From Halarchaeoplasma sp046498385 (GTDB lineage: Archaea > Thermoplasmatota > Thermoplasmata > Halarchaeoplasmatales > Halarchaeoplasmataceae), in the NCBI GenBank assembly GCA_046498385.1, contig JAWOAU010000030.1:1-52656 (forward strand): a stretch of 52,656 bases of DNA, given 5' to 3'. The notes under the pieces are model-generated. The model was not told the origin of the DNA, searched no databases, and saw nothing but the letters and a program-made list of their open reading frames with translations. Positions 1 to 11,000 of the stretch are shown here, piece by piece. How positions within the stretch are numbered: position 1 is the first letter of the stretch; each line of letters starts with the position of its first letter. The translations under genes were made by a program, and so were the position numbers.

Positions 1-1
1 T

Positions 2-3000
2 GCAGATGATGGCGGTCCAAAATGGTCACCTGATGGAAAACAGATAGCTTTTGTTTCAGACCGGGATAATAATTATGAGATTTACATAATGGATTTAAAT
101 GGAACCGATGATGACCCAGTTCATATTAAGCGTTTAACCAACAATCCTTCTTCTGACATATTTCCGTCCTGGTCCCCTGATGGAAAACAGATAGCCTTTG
201 TTTCAGACCGGACTGGTAATAATGAAATTTACATCATGGAGACGGATGGCGAGGGGGGTGAACCGATAGGTTTGACCAGTAATTCGTCTGACAACATACT
301 TCCATCTTTTTCTCCTGATGGGTCTTGGATCGGATTCAGCTCTTCAAACACCACCGGGGGGGGATGGATTGGAGGGTTGATAGGTGTAAATTCTGCTTAT
401 GTATCATGTACGTACGCATCAGGAGCTGTAAGTGGAGAAAATTACATAGGCGGGCATGTAGGCTCGAACGATAAGGGTACGGTTGAGAACTCTTATGCAA
501 CGGGAGCAGTTACTAGAATCCCCGGCTCAATAGACACCGAGTTCGGAGGTTTCGTTGGGTACAACGATCAAGGCAAAGTAATAAACTGCTACTCTACTGG
601 TTTTGTTGAAGCCGTTGATGGAGTTCCATTAACGGAAAACGGTTTCTCAGGAGGTATTGTTACCGATGGTAACTATGAGATGAAAGGTAATTTTTGGGAC
701 ATCGATACGAGTAAACAAGAAAATACGGCTTGTAACGCGAAGGGAAGTAATACTGTTGAAATGATGACTCAGTTAATGTTCACTGAGGCCCGCTATGATT
801 TCATAGATATATGGTGGATGATCGACGGCAATACAAGACCCTTCCTGCAGATGGAATGGAGTACTGAAATACACAACAGCCACCAATTACAGATGATATC
901 AATGTCCCTATCCGAGGAGTATGTCCTTATGTGTGATATTGATTTAAGGGGATACTTAACCGATGCAAGCCGGATGTGGGGAACAAATTTTACAACTGGC
1001 GGGGGCTTCGTGCCGGTAGGAAACGATACGAACAGGTTCACAGGCAGCTTAGACGGTCAGAATTACACTATCACCGGATCGTATATCGACCGCCCGAGCA
1101 CCGACTACATCGGCCTGTTCGGGGCGATGGATACAGGCGGAGAAGTTAGCGATGTAGGCGTGATAGATGCGGATGTGAGCGGATATTGGTATGTAGGCGG
1201 GCTCGTGGGAAGGAACGAAGGCACGGTGAACAACTCGTATGCAACGGGAGACGTGAGCGGAACAGAGCGTGTAGGCGGGCTCGTTGGAAGGAACGAAGGC
1301 ACGGTGAACAACTCATATGCAACGGGAAACGTGAGCGGAAATAATGAGGTAGGTGGGCTTATGGGATTGAACAGTGGCACGGTGGAGAACTCATATGCAA
1401 CGGGAAACGTGAGCGGCTATCGGTATGTAGGCGGGTTTGTGGGAGTAAACTGGCAAGGCACGGTGGAGAACTCGTATTCTACGGAAAACGTGAGCGGCTT
1501 CCGGTATGTAGGCGGGTTCGTGGGACTCAACGACTACGGCATGGTGTTAAACTCGTATGCCACGGGAACGGTAACCCGGAATTCAGGTTCGACCTTCACC
1601 TATTTCGGTGGTTTCGTTGGACGTAATTCTCAAGGTAAAATCATCAACTGTTACTCAACAGGTAGCGTGCATTACGAAAATGCAGATGATCCCACAAACA
1701 AAGGATTTGCCGGCTATGTGGACACCGGTGGTGACTACGAGATGAGTGGTAACTTCTGGGACGTTGAAACCAGTGAGCAAACGTCTACGGCAGGCAACGC
1801 AACCGGCAAGACCACTGCAGAGATGAAGAAACGAGCGACATTTACCGATGTCTGCTGGGATTTTAACAATATCTGGCACATTTTAGAGGAATTATCATAT
1901 CCCTTGTTACAATACCAACCTATGCCCACGGGCTCAGGTACACCTGAGGATCCCTACTGGATATATGATACCTGGGACCTGCAAAATATGAATAGCGACA
2001 TCAATGCTCATTACGCACTGGCGAGCGACATCAATGCCAGTGAGACCAGTGGATGGAACGACGGTGCAGGGTTTTTGCCAATTGGGGATAATAATAATAT
2101 GTTCGTTGGCAGTCTAGACGGTCGATATCACACTATCACTGGATTGTACATCAATCGCCCGACTTCATGGTACGTTGGCCTGTTTGGATATGTTGGTATT
2201 TGGGGGGAAATTCGTAATGTAGGTCTTGTTGATAATAATGTGTCAGGAGGAGGTCGTGTAGGCGGGATCGCGGGAACGAATTATGGAGTAGTGTCTAACA
2301 CCTATGCCTCTGGAGAAGTGAGTGGTGACGATTTTGTAGGTGGGCTCGTGGGATACAATCTCCCTGGCACAGTAGAGAATTCATATACAACTGCAAACGT
2401 GAGTGGAGAAAGTAGTGTGGGAGGGCTCCTAGGATTGAACTTCCGCGGTGAGATATTCAATTCGTATGCAACAGGCGATGTTACCCGTTGGTCCAGCTCA
2501 ACAGACACCAGTTTCGGAGGCTTCATTGGGTACAACGATCAAGGGAAAATAATTGACTGCTACTCTACCGGAAGCATACATTACGAAGGTGCAACCGACC
2601 CGACGGATAAAGGCTTCGTAGGCAATGTGGACACCGGCGGCGATTACGAGATGGCCGGTAGTTTCTGGAACGCCGATACCAGCGGACAAACGTCTACAGC
2701 CGGTAACGCAACCGGAAAGACCACCGCTGAGATGATGGACATCACCACGTTCTCCTTCATAGGTTGGGATATCGCTTACATTTGGGAGCATGACGATGAG
2801 ATGTGGTATATAGATCATGGTCAAGATTATCCACATCTGTATTGGGAAGAGTATCCAAACCCATCCACTATAGAATTATCTTTATATACAAACGTTGAGT
2901 CAGATGGTTGGAATTTTATATCCTCCCATCTGGGGCCTGTAGACACTTCACTAACATCCATCCTTGCTAACATCGAAGATGATTACGACCGTGTGATGTA

Positions 3001-3385
3001 CTATGATGGAGCAAACGATGAATGGCTTACTTACATTCCGGGCAGACCGGAGCACTTCAATGATCTCGACAAGTGGAACCACAGTATGGGTATCTGGATA
3101 CGTATGACCGAGAACGCAACGCTGACCGTAGAAGGACACACCCCTATAAGCACGGACATAACACTGTATCCAGGCTGGAACATGGTAGGCTATCCATCGG
3201 ATACTATTAGATGGGCTTCAGAAATATTGCCCTCAGAGGTAACAAAGATTGGTACCTTCAGTCAATACGAGCCTTACAACATAGTTTACTTTACCGACCT
3301 TTCGATCGTTTCACTAGGGCCTGATAATGGTTACTGGTTGTACAACGATGCGGACTATACTATAACATGGGCAGTTGATTACTAA
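2..3385 (+). CDS. Giant surface protein, PD40 propeller repeats plus GLUG repeats (5' end outside window)
   Basis: The reading frame is open from base 2, so the start lies upstream; an ATG at 89 is internal. The visible 1127 residues begin with TolB/PD40 propeller blades (WSPDGKQIAFVSDR and a second near copy, each followed by EIYIM). They then switch abruptly, at about residue 120, into GLUG-type repeats (VGGLVGRN-x-GTV-NSYATG units). Three GLUG blocks can be seen, each closed by a G-x-FW-x-x-x-TS-x-Q element and a KTTAEM-like stretch. The last 165 or so residues form the C-terminal domain shared with the next three genes (DGWNFIS, YPGWNMVGYPS, ending W-A-V-D-Y). GLUG proteins are usually extracellular and adhesive; the function here is inferred. 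The switch from propeller to GLUG falls on a run of eight G (356-363), so the fusion may be a recombination product or a frameshift artefact. Confidence 0.85.
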   Translation, partial: ADDGGPKWSPDGKQIAFVSDRDNNYEIYIMDLNGTDDDPVHIKRLTNNPSSDIFPSWSPDGKQIAFVSDRTGNNEIYIMETDGEGGEPIGLTSNSSDNILPSFSPDGSWIGFSSSNTTGGGWIGGLIGVNSAYVSCTYASGAVSGENYIGGHVGSNDKGTVENSYATGAVTRIPGSIDTEFGGFVGYNDQGKVINCYSTGFVEAVDGVPLTENGFSGGIVTDGNYEMKGNFWDIDTSKQENTACNAKGSNTVEMMTQLMFTEARYDFIDIWWMIDGNTRPFLQMEWSTEIHNSHQLQMISMSLSEEYVLMCDIDLRGYLTDASRMWGTNFTTGGGFVPVGNDTNRFTGSLDGQNYTITGSYIDRPSTDYIGLFGAMDTGGEVSDVGVIDADVSGYWYVGGLVGRNEGTVNNSYATGDVSGTERVGGLVGRNEGTVNNSYATGNVSGNNEVGGLMGLNSGTVENSYATGNVSGYRYVGGFVGVNWQGTVENSYSTENVSGFRYVGGFVGLNDYGMVLNSYATGTVTRNSGSTFTYFGGFVGRNSQGKIINCYSTGSVHYENADDPTNKGFAGYVDTGGDYEMSGNFWDVETSEQTSTAGNATGKTTAEMKKRATFTDVCWDFNNIWHILEELSYPLLQYQPMPTGSGTPEDPYWIYDTWDLQNMNSDINAHYALASDINASETSGWNDGAGFLPIGDNNNMFVGSLDGRYHTITGLYINRPTSWYVGLFGYVGIWGEIRNVGLVDNNVSGGGRVGGIAGTNYGVVSNTYASGEVSGDDFVGGLVGYNLPGTVENSYTTANVSGESSVGGLLGLNFRGEIFNSYATGDVTRWSSSTDTSFGGFIGYNDQGKIIDCYSTGSIHYEGATDPTDKGFVGNVDTGGDYEMAGSFWNADTSGQTSTAGNATGKTTAEMMDITTFSFIGWDIAYIWEHDDEMWYIDHGQDYPHLYWEEYPNPSTIELSLYTNVESDGWNFISSHLGPVDTSLTSILANIEDDYDRVMYYDGANDEWLTYIPGRPEHFNDLDKWNHSMGIWIRMTENATLTVEGHTPISTDITLYPGWNMVGYPSDTIRWASEILPSEVTKIGTFSQYEPYNIVYFTDLSIVSLGPDNGYWLYNDADYTITWAVDY

Positions 3386-3806
3386 AATCCCGCTGAAATT
3401 TAAATTAACTCGTATCCCGTTATCATACAAAGTAGTGCGATAATTACAGGGTCACGTGGACGAATAGACTTGTGATATATTACGTTTGAAATACGGTAGC
3501 ATTCCGAACAGCGAGTAAAACTCCGTTTTATGAGCGTTGAGAATCTATGATCGTTAACAGTTATTTAATGGTGAATCTCCTTATTGTAGTAAAAGGCATA
3601 ACTTTTGATGCGTTTTTTTGTGCCTTCCACTATAACTACGGCCCGACCTTGAACTAAAACCACAATATCATGTCCGTAGTTTATATTCACAGAATCTTTG
3701 CACCTTACACGCATATTTCACAGATCTAGTACGGTTTTGAGCTATGATAGGTGTGACCGTAATTTTAATTAGCGCGATGGTCGATAAGGTATAAAGATGT
3801 GATAGC
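3386..3806. other. Intergenic region with one weak small ORF
   Basis: These 421 bases separate two surface-protein genes. No tRNA or strong hairpin was seen. The only possible coding unit is a 49-codon minus-strand frame at 3565-3714. Just before the next gene is a TATA-like AAGGTATAAAG at about 3786-3796. Confidence 0.5.
3565..3714 (-). CDS. Possible 49-residue protein, unrecognised
   Basis: The frame starts at an ATG (3714) and ends at TAA, giving a short basic protein with a hydrophobic core (HDIVVLVQGRAVVIVEGTKK) and an aromatic tail (YAFYYNK). The alternation of beta-prone and charged segments looks more protein-like than most random frames here, but there is no Shine-Dalgarno site and only a weak AT-rich promoter candidate upstream. 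It could be a remnant of a larger gene or chance. I do not recognise a family. Confidence 0.22.
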   Translation of the reverse strand: MRVRCKDSVNINYGHDIVVLVQGRAVVIVEGTKKRIKSYAFYYNKEIHH

Positions 3807-6800
3807 ATGAAACGCAAGATTTTTGCAGTTTTATCCGCCGTCATGATATTGGCCAGTGGGTTGCTGGTAGTTGTTGGGGGCGGAATGGATGGAGAGGAAA
3901 GTTTTGATGAGAACGTCGAGAGCGAACAGTATATGGGAGAAAAAAGGTGTCTTTGCGAATCTCTGAGTTATACGATGCACGATCCCATACGCATCGATAA
4001 CAACACTGACTTTGCCGATCAAGCGTCTAACGAGGGGTGGGCTGGTAACGGCAGCGAGGGGAATCCTTATATCATCGAAGGTTACGAGATCGACGGAGGT
4101 GGATACAGTTACTGCATCTACATAGGTAATACGACGGATCACTTCGTGGTGAGGGACAATTACCTGCACAATGCGAGTGGGATTCATAATCATCCTTATT
4201 TTGTAGGATCCGGCCTGCATCTTTATAATATCACGAACGGTCGGTTGGATAACAACACCGTATCATCGAACGACTATTATGGCATCTACCTTTTACACTC
4301 TAACAGCAACAATACAATCGTCAACAACACTGTATCATCGAACGACTATTATGGCATCTACCTTTTACACTCTAACAGTAACAATACAATCGTCAACAAC
4401 ACTGTAGACTCGAACAACTACTTCGGCATCTACCTCGAATCCTCAAGCAACAACACCATCTCTACTAACACCGCAAACTCGAACAACGGATCCGGCCTGC
4501 ATCTTTATAATGTCACGAACAGTCGGTTGGATAACAACACCGTATCATCGAACGCCAACGCTGGCATATACCTCGAATCCTCAAGCAACAACACCATCTC
4601 TACTAACACCGCAAACTCGAACGACGGGCATGGATTCTATATTGATTGGCACTCTAGCTACAATACGCTTACGAACAACACCGCAAACTCGAACGACGGG
4701 CATGGATTCTATATTGATTGGCACTCTAGCTACAATACGCTTACGAAAAACACCGCAAAGTTGAACAATGAATCCGGCATTAAATTCGCTTATAGCGCTT
4801 ACAACACATTCACCAATAACGCCGCATCGAACAACGGCTTCGGCATCTATCTCTACCTTAGCGACGACACTAACATCGCCAACAACACCGTAAACTCGAA
4901 CAACGGATCCGGCATCTTTCTCGACAGATGTTACTTAAGCACACTGATGAACAACACTGTATCATCGAACGCCAACGCTGGCATATACATCAACCGCTCA
5001 AGTGATAACGACCTTACCGACAATACAATATCTGACAATCGGGACGGTATCTATCTACACTCTTCAGAGGATATAACCCTCACCCGAAATATCATAAAGA
5101 ATGGTAGTATATTAATTAGCGGCGCCCTTGAGCACTGGAATACACACAGCATAGATACATCGAACACATACAATGATAAACCGATCTACTATTGGAAGAA
5201 CCAGACCGGAGGAACAGTTCCTTTAGATGCCGGCGAGGTGATACTAGCTAACTGTGCAGGTGTGACTGTAGAAAACCAGAACATCAGTGACGGCTCGGTT
5301 GGCATATTGCTAGGCTTTTCAGACGACAATTCAATCCAAAATAACACCGTATCGGATAACCGGTACGGCATCCGCACAGATTCGTGTAGCCACAATACAT
5401 TAACCAATAATACCGGATCGAACAACGGCTACGGCTTCTACATCTACAACTCCAACGAAAACATCATCGCCGATAACAACGCAAACTCGAACATCGATGG
5501 TTTCTACATCGATTCATCGGAGTTAAACGAACTAAGCGAAAACACCGCCGCGAACAACGACTATGGCTTCTACATCTACAACTCCAACGAAAACATCATC
5601 GCCGATAACAACGCAAACTCGAACACCGATGGTTTCTACATCGATTCATCGGAGCTAAACGAACTAAGCGAAAACACCGCCGCGAACAACGACTACGGCT
5701 TCTACATCTACAACTCCAACAGCGACAATATAACCAACAATAACATATCATCAAATTATGAATACGGCATCTACATCGATCTATCAAGCAGCACCCGTAT
5801 ATATCACAATCAAATAATAGACAACATAAATCAAGCATATGACAGTGGAGGCAACCAGTGGGACAACGGCTATCCTTCAGGTGGTAACTACTGGTCAGAT
5901 CATGAAGGAATCGATATTCTTTCGGGTCCGAACCAGAGCGAACCCGGTACTGACAGCATAGGAGATAGTCCATATACGTTCAACGAAAGCCAAGATAACT
6001 ATCCTTTGATGTATCCTTGGGGGCTCCCCTGGCACGCCAACGAGTACCCTTATGTTGATTCCCACATCAACGACCAAAGTCCTACTATTTGGGTGCATGT
6101 TTTGGATGATATCGAAGTAGACGAAACTACAATTGAGTTATATATCAACGGATTCAAAGTGTCCTCAACAAAGGATCCGGTTACTAACGGTTATAATGTT
6201 TCCTATATATACGAAGGAGTATTTGAGGATGGAAAAATTGTTAATTGCAGGATCGTTGCCTCTGACTACGATGACAACGTTCTAGACTGGACATGGGACT
6301 TTACAGTGGATGTAACGCACCCTTCGATCATCTCCGTTTCACCCCCTGATGGTTCCGAGGATGTTACTCTCGATACAGATATACAAGTCAACTTCAGTGA
6401 ACCTATGGATAAAACATCAGTCGAAGAGGCATTCCATATATCCCCGTCTGTGAACGGTACTTTCGACTGGGATGACACCATTATGATATTCGATCCGGAC
6501 CAATTATTACCTTGCAACACCGACTATACTATAACTATTGATACCGGTGCGAAAGATCTTGCAGATAATCATCTTACCGATAATTACTCCTGGAATTTTA
6601 ACACGAATGATACATCACCTCCTGAGCATTTCAATGAAAATCCATCCCTCGGAGGTTATACCTCGAACACCACCCCTACTATCTACGTTCATGTTACAGA
6701 CAAAAACGGTGTAGAGATCGATTCTATAAAGCTATACGTTGAAAGTTTTTTAGTAGACTCGGACGTAACCCCTATCACTAATGGATACAATGTTTCCTAT

Positions 6801-8000
6801 TGGCATGATTCCGGTTTTTCCCAAGGTCAAACCGTGGCTTGTAGGATAGTTGCAAGTGATATATGTAATAATACTTTGGATTTCGAATGGAATTTTACGG
6901 TGGTAGCTAATGCTGTTAGCGTGGTAGTTGAAACTGAACCTGGTGCTACTCAAACAGCTGGCGAAGTGATAACCGGTTTCCCCGAGGCCTTGGTTGCTGA
7001 CGAATACGGTAACCCTGTTGAGGATGTTGATGTAACTGTTTCAGAAGTGGGTGGTTACATATTCGATGTGGGGACCACTACTGTAGCCACCAATGAAACA
7101 GGAGTTGCAACTTTCAGCGATCTGATGATTAACGAAGTCGGGTCATACACTCTTGAGTTTTCGATCGATGATTCTGACGATAACGTAGATCAATCTGACA
7201 CTGCTCAAACTATTCAGTTCGATATAGAGGCTGCGGGAGTAGACTATGTTGAGATCGATCCATCAGAGGATCAAACGATAACGGCTGGAGGTACGATATA
7301 CTTCAACGCAACAGCGTACGACCGGTATGGCAATCTGATAATAGATGATGCGGCTGATTTCATATGGGCCAATGCGACGGATGGGGTATTCAACGAAGAA
7401 ACAGTGGGTGTTTATCACGTAACAGCATCCTATGGTGATGTTACTTCGAATGCAACGGAAGTAACGGTAGTACTTGAATTTGAGATCGTACTGTCTGTAG
7501 ATAGTGAAGCAAACGGATGGAACTTCGTGTCCTTCAATGTAGAATTGGAAAACAACTCACTATCTACCATACTGGAGCATCCCGAAAATGGTGTTTCAGG
7601 CAATTACGACCGTATGATGTACTACGACGCTTCGGTGGATGAATGGCTTACCTACGTACCCGGTAGGCCGGAGCACTTCAACGATCTACAGGAATGGAAT
7701 CACACCATAGGTGTATGGATCCGTATGACAGGTAACGACACCTTGACCTTAGTAGGTGATCCACCATCGAGCACGAACATCACACTGTACCCTGGTTGGA
7801 ATATGGTTGGGCTGCCTAGTGCAGCAGCAGGTAACCATGATGTACCGACGGAAGTAACCAAGATAGGATACTTCCAAGCTACGGAGGAGTACAACCTCGA
7901 TTACGAGTACGATCCGGCTAACTACACCTTCGCACCAGCAAATGGTTATTGGGTGTACAACTCTAAGGATTATCTTGTAGAATGGACTGTAATATATTGA
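3807..8000 (+). CDS. Giant secreted NosD-like beta-helix protein with Ig-like domains
   Basis: The protein has 1397 residues. A signal peptide (MKRKIFAVLSAVMILASG...) is followed by a NosD-type entry segment (PIRIDNNTDF, PYIIEGYEIDGGG, NYLHNASG). A right-handed parallel beta-helix comes next, built from many NNTI/GIYL-type coils rich in Asn and Ser, to about residue 650. It ends in the GNYWSDHEG...YPLM element typical of NosD modules. About residues 700-830 and 930-1035 are two copies of an Ig-like unit (ITNGYNVSY, CRIVASD). Between them is an SbsA-like Big_5 domain (SPPDGSEDVTLDTDIQVNFSEPMD, split here: SPPDGSEDVTLD then NFSEPMD). An invasin-like Ig domain (DEYGNPVEDVDVTV) follows. The last 165 residues are the shared C-terminal domain, ending W-T-V-I-Y. 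Proteins like this sit on the cell surface and may bind or cleave polysaccharide; no catalytic residues were identified. GTGAT just before the ATG may be the ribosome site. Confidence 0.9.
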   Translation: MKRKIFAVLSAVMILASGLLVVVGGGMDGEESFDENVESEQYMGEKRCLCESLSYTMHDPIRIDNNTDFADQASNEGWAGNGSEGNPYIIEGYEIDGGGYSYCIYIGNTTDHFVVRDNYLHNASGIHNHPYFVGSGLHLYNITNGRLDNNTVSSNDYYGIYLLHSNSNNTIVNNTVSSNDYYGIYLLHSNSNNTIVNNTVDSNNYFGIYLESSSNNTISTNTANSNNGSGLHLYNVTNSRLDNNTVSSNANAGIYLESSSNNTISTNTANSNDGHGFYIDWHSSYNTLTNNTANSNDGHGFYIDWHSSYNTLTKNTAKLNNESGIKFAYSAYNTFTNNAASNNGFGIYLYLSDDTNIANNTVNSNNGSGIFLDRCYLSTLMNNTVSSNANAGIYINRSSDNDLTDNTISDNRDGIYLHSSEDITLTRNIIKNGSILISGALEHWNTHSIDTSNTYNDKPIYYWKNQTGGTVPLDAGEVILANCAGVTVENQNISDGSVGILLGFSDDNSIQNNTVSDNRYGIRTDSCSHNTLTNNTGSNNGYGFYIYNSNENIIADNNANSNIDGFYIDSSELNELSENTAANNDYGFYIYNSNENIIADNNANSNTDGFYIDSSELNELSENTAANNDYGFYIYNSNSDNITNNNISSNYEYGIYIDLSSSTRIYHNQIIDNINQAYDSGGNQWDNGYPSGGNYWSDHEGIDILSGPNQSEPGTDSIGDSPYTFNESQDNYPLMYPWGLPWHANEYPYVDSHINDQSPTIWVHVLDDIEVDETTIELYINGFKVSSTKDPVTNGYNVSYIYEGVFEDGKIVNCRIVASDYDDNVLDWTWDFTVDVTHPSIISVSPPDGSEDVTLDTDIQVNFSEPMDKTSVEEAFHISPSVNGTFDWDDTIMIFDPDQLLPCNTDYTITIDTGAKDLADNHLTDNYSWNFNTNDTSPPEHFNENPSLGGYTSNTTPTIYVHVTDKNGVEIDSIKLYVESFLVDSDVTPITNGYNVSYWHDSGFSQGQTVACRIVASDICNNTLDFEWNFTVVANAVSVVVETEPGATQTAGEVITGFPEALVADEYGNPVEDVDVTVSEVGGYIFDVGTTTVATNETGVATFSDLMINEVGSYTLEFSIDDSDDNVDQSDTAQTIQFDIEAAGVDYVEIDPSEDQTITAGGTIYFNATAYDRYGNLIIDDAADFIWANATDGVFNEETVGVYHVTASYGDVTSNATEVTVVLEFEIVLSVDSEANGWNFVSFNVELENNSLSTILEHPENGVSGNYDRMMYYDASVDEWLTYVPGRPEHFNDLQEWNHTIGVWIRMTGNDTLTLVGDPPSSTNITLYPGWNMVGLPSAAAGNHDVPTEVTKIGYFQATEEYNLDYEYDPANYTFAPANGYWVYNSKDYLVEWTVIY
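4262..4405 (+). repeat. Near-identical 72-bp tandem duplication inside the beta-helix gene
   Basis: A 72-base unit starting at 4262 (TCATCGAACGACTATTATGG...) is repeated at 4334 with almost no changes, adding one 24-residue beta-helix coil. A second recent 72-base duplication lies at about 4618-4760 (unit AACTCGAACGACGGGCATGG...), and a 132-base double-coil duplication at about 5460-5720. The near identity at synonymous sites points to recent in-frame expansion of the helix. Confidence 0.85.
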
Positions 8001-8033
8001 CCGTAATATTTGGGAACATTTCCACGGTTAGTT

Positions 8034-8090
8034 AATTATATATAATATGCAAGCTTTGGGGTTAAAGGTATATTAATAGTCAGAGAGGAT
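8034..8090 (+). promoter_or_regulatory. Promoter and ribosome site of the beta-helix/PQQ gene
   Basis: A TATA box (TTATATATAATA, about 8034-8048) lies in the short gap after the previous gene; a second AT-rich site (GGTATATTAATAG) is at about 8067-8079. AGAGGAT at 8084-8090 is a good Shine-Dalgarno match 5 bases before the ATG at 8096. The gene therefore probably has its own transcript rather than depending on readthrough. Confidence 0.5.
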
Positions 8091-8095
8091 GTAAA

Positions 8096-11000
8096 ATGTA
8101 TAGAAAAATGAGCGTATTTTTAGTGTTGTTATTAATAACCAGTGGATTCGTTGGATTGCTGAATGGGGACTCGTTAGAGGTAACTGAAGAAGCGGATATC
8201 AGATCAAGTGAAAGCCAGTTTTTAGAATATACCCCAAGAACTCCTATCCGGATCAACGGAAACGATGATTTTACCTCCGCCAACGGAGTGAGCAATCCTG
8301 ATGCCGAAGGTAACGAGACTGATCCTTATATCATCGAAGGGTACGAAATCGATGGTGGTGGGTACGGTTACTGTATCTACATCGGGAACACGACTGATCA
8401 CTTTGTGGTGAGGGATAATTACCTGCACAATGCAAGCGGGAATCCATTTATTTATCGGATGAATTCAGGCATATACCTATACAACGTGAATAATGGAACT
8501 CTCGATAACAATACCTTAGTGAAGAATGAACTATACGGAGTATACATCGAATCATCTGATAACAATGTACTCAAGAACAACACAGCATGGAACAATACAA
8601 GCATGTTTTCTGGGGGACCTGGATTCTTTCTTATGTCCTCTGAATTCAATGTGTTAGAGGGGAACAACGCATCTGAGAATTTTAATGGAATACATTTGGT
8701 ATCATCCCATAATAATGAATTGCATTACAACAACGCATCTCATAACAAATACGGGATAACACTAACTGTATCCGAACATAATCTATTGACCAATAACACC
8801 GCAAATTACAATGCCTGGGATGGCGACAGCTATGGTTATGACCTTGAGGAGTCTGGGAATAACATGTTGATCGACAACTACGCTTCGTCGAATCTTATGG
8901 GTGCTGTTTTACTGGATAGATCCTTCAATAACACGTTGACGGGAAACGAGATGGTCTCTAACGGTATATTCATAGCTGGTGAAAATATCGAGCATTGGAA
9001 CAGCCATCATATCGACGACATCAATACGGTCAGCGGAAAGCCGGTTTATTATTGGAAAAATAAAGACGGGGGGACGGTGCCAACAGGATCAGGGCAGGTG
9101 ATAATAGTGAACTCCACCAGGGTAACTGTAAGAGATCAGGTATTGAATGATGGAACTGCCGGTATATTGCTGGGATTTTCAAACGGCAACACATTTAGTT
9201 ATAACAACGCTTCTAACAATATCCTATACGGTATCTACGTCCGCTATTCAAACGACAACATGTTCACCAATAACATTTTTTCACATAACGGAGATAGTGG
9301 TGTGAGTCTGGAATATAATTCTAACGGTAATCTGTTCTATAACAACAACTTCATCAATAACACATACGGGGCAACCGATTGGGGAGAGAATATATGGAAT
9401 GCAAGCTATCCAACAGGCGGCAATTACTGGTCCGATTACAACGGATACGATAATTTTTCCGGTCCCAATCAGGACCAGCCGGGAGGCGATGGCATCGGAG
9501 ATACGACTTATTCCATTGTCAACGGCATAGGAGTCGATGAATACCCACTTATGGAGCCTTGGTCAATGGAAATAAACGATTTAGCCAATACCGGCTGGCC
9601 GTGTTATCAACACGATACAAGACACACCGGGAGGAGCGAAGTCGACACCAGTTTTGTGGATGGTACAGAGAAGTGGAATACAACCATATCCGATTATATC
9701 GATGAAGGGATATCCATAGGATTTGAAGATACATTGTATGTTGCCGGATATCGTGATCTAACCGCTTTAGATTCAGATGGAAATATACTGTGGACGTTCA
9801 ATTCATCAGCCGATCACACAACATCGGGTACCCCCGCGGTGGCTTCTGACGGCACAATTTACGTTCCCTTCGATTATTGGGGGACTAACGAAGCGCTTTT
9901 ATATGCACTGTATCCAGATAACGGAACTGAGAAATGGTGTTTTGATCTAAATCCCAACGGTGTAGGTGGTACTTGGCAGGTATTTTCACCTGTTATCGGG
10001 AATGATGGCACAATATATTCTGCTTCGAATCACGACGTACTCTATGCCATCAATCCGAATGGTACGGAAAGATGGAATACTACAGTAGATCCAGGTATGA
10101 CAGCCCCGGCGATCGGAGATGATAAAACAATATATGTTACAGCTTACGGCAGCGCTCTTACCGCTATCTATCCGAATGGAACGGTTAAATGGAGATTTAG
10201 GCCAGAAGGCTGGCACGATGAAATGTCATCTCCTTCAATAGGGGAAGACGGAACGATATACTACACCCAAATTGGAGAGATGAATGAAACCTTGTACGCA
10301 GTGAACCCGGACGGAACTGAAAAATGGAACTATACATGGGGTGGTGGCAACTATCTTGAATCGCCGCCGATAGCTCAGGATGGGACGATATACTTGAAGG
10401 ATAGTATGGATGAAAAACTCATAGCTATCGATGAGGATGGCATGGAGAAGTGGAACTTCTCCGTGATACCAACAGACGGCCCTCCAGCTATAGGAGGTAA
10501 CGGCACTATCTACATGGCGGGTTATGACAAAATTTACGGTATCAATCCGGATGGTACTGAGAAGTGGAACACTTCCTCTATCGATAGGGTGACCGCAACC
10601 GCCATAGATTCAACAGGACACTTATACATGGCTAACGGCGAGTTTAAGACCGTGTATAAATTCGGAGCGAAGGACATATGGCCCACTTTTCGCCACGATA
10701 ATAAACACACTGGTAGGAGCCCTTACAATACCAGCCATGTAGATGGTACGGAAAGGTGGAGGTTCGATCTTGGTTCAAGGGGTGAGTCATCGCCAGCGAT
10801 CGGAGACGACGGGACGATCTATATCGGTTCCGGTAGCACGATGAGTTATAATAATAAACTATTTGCAGTAACCAAAGATGGAAAAGAGAGATGGAACTTT
10901 ACAACAGGAGATATTATTTTGTCGTCTCCTGCCATCGATAGCGGAGGGACTGTATATGCAGGTTGTCACGATGGAAAACTATATGCTGTCAATCCCAATG

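Noticed and set aside
5596..5973. Cys- and Arg-rich 125-codon minus-strand frame
   Set aside because: It is a by-product of the repeated Asn and Ser codons of the beta-helix gene on the other strand.
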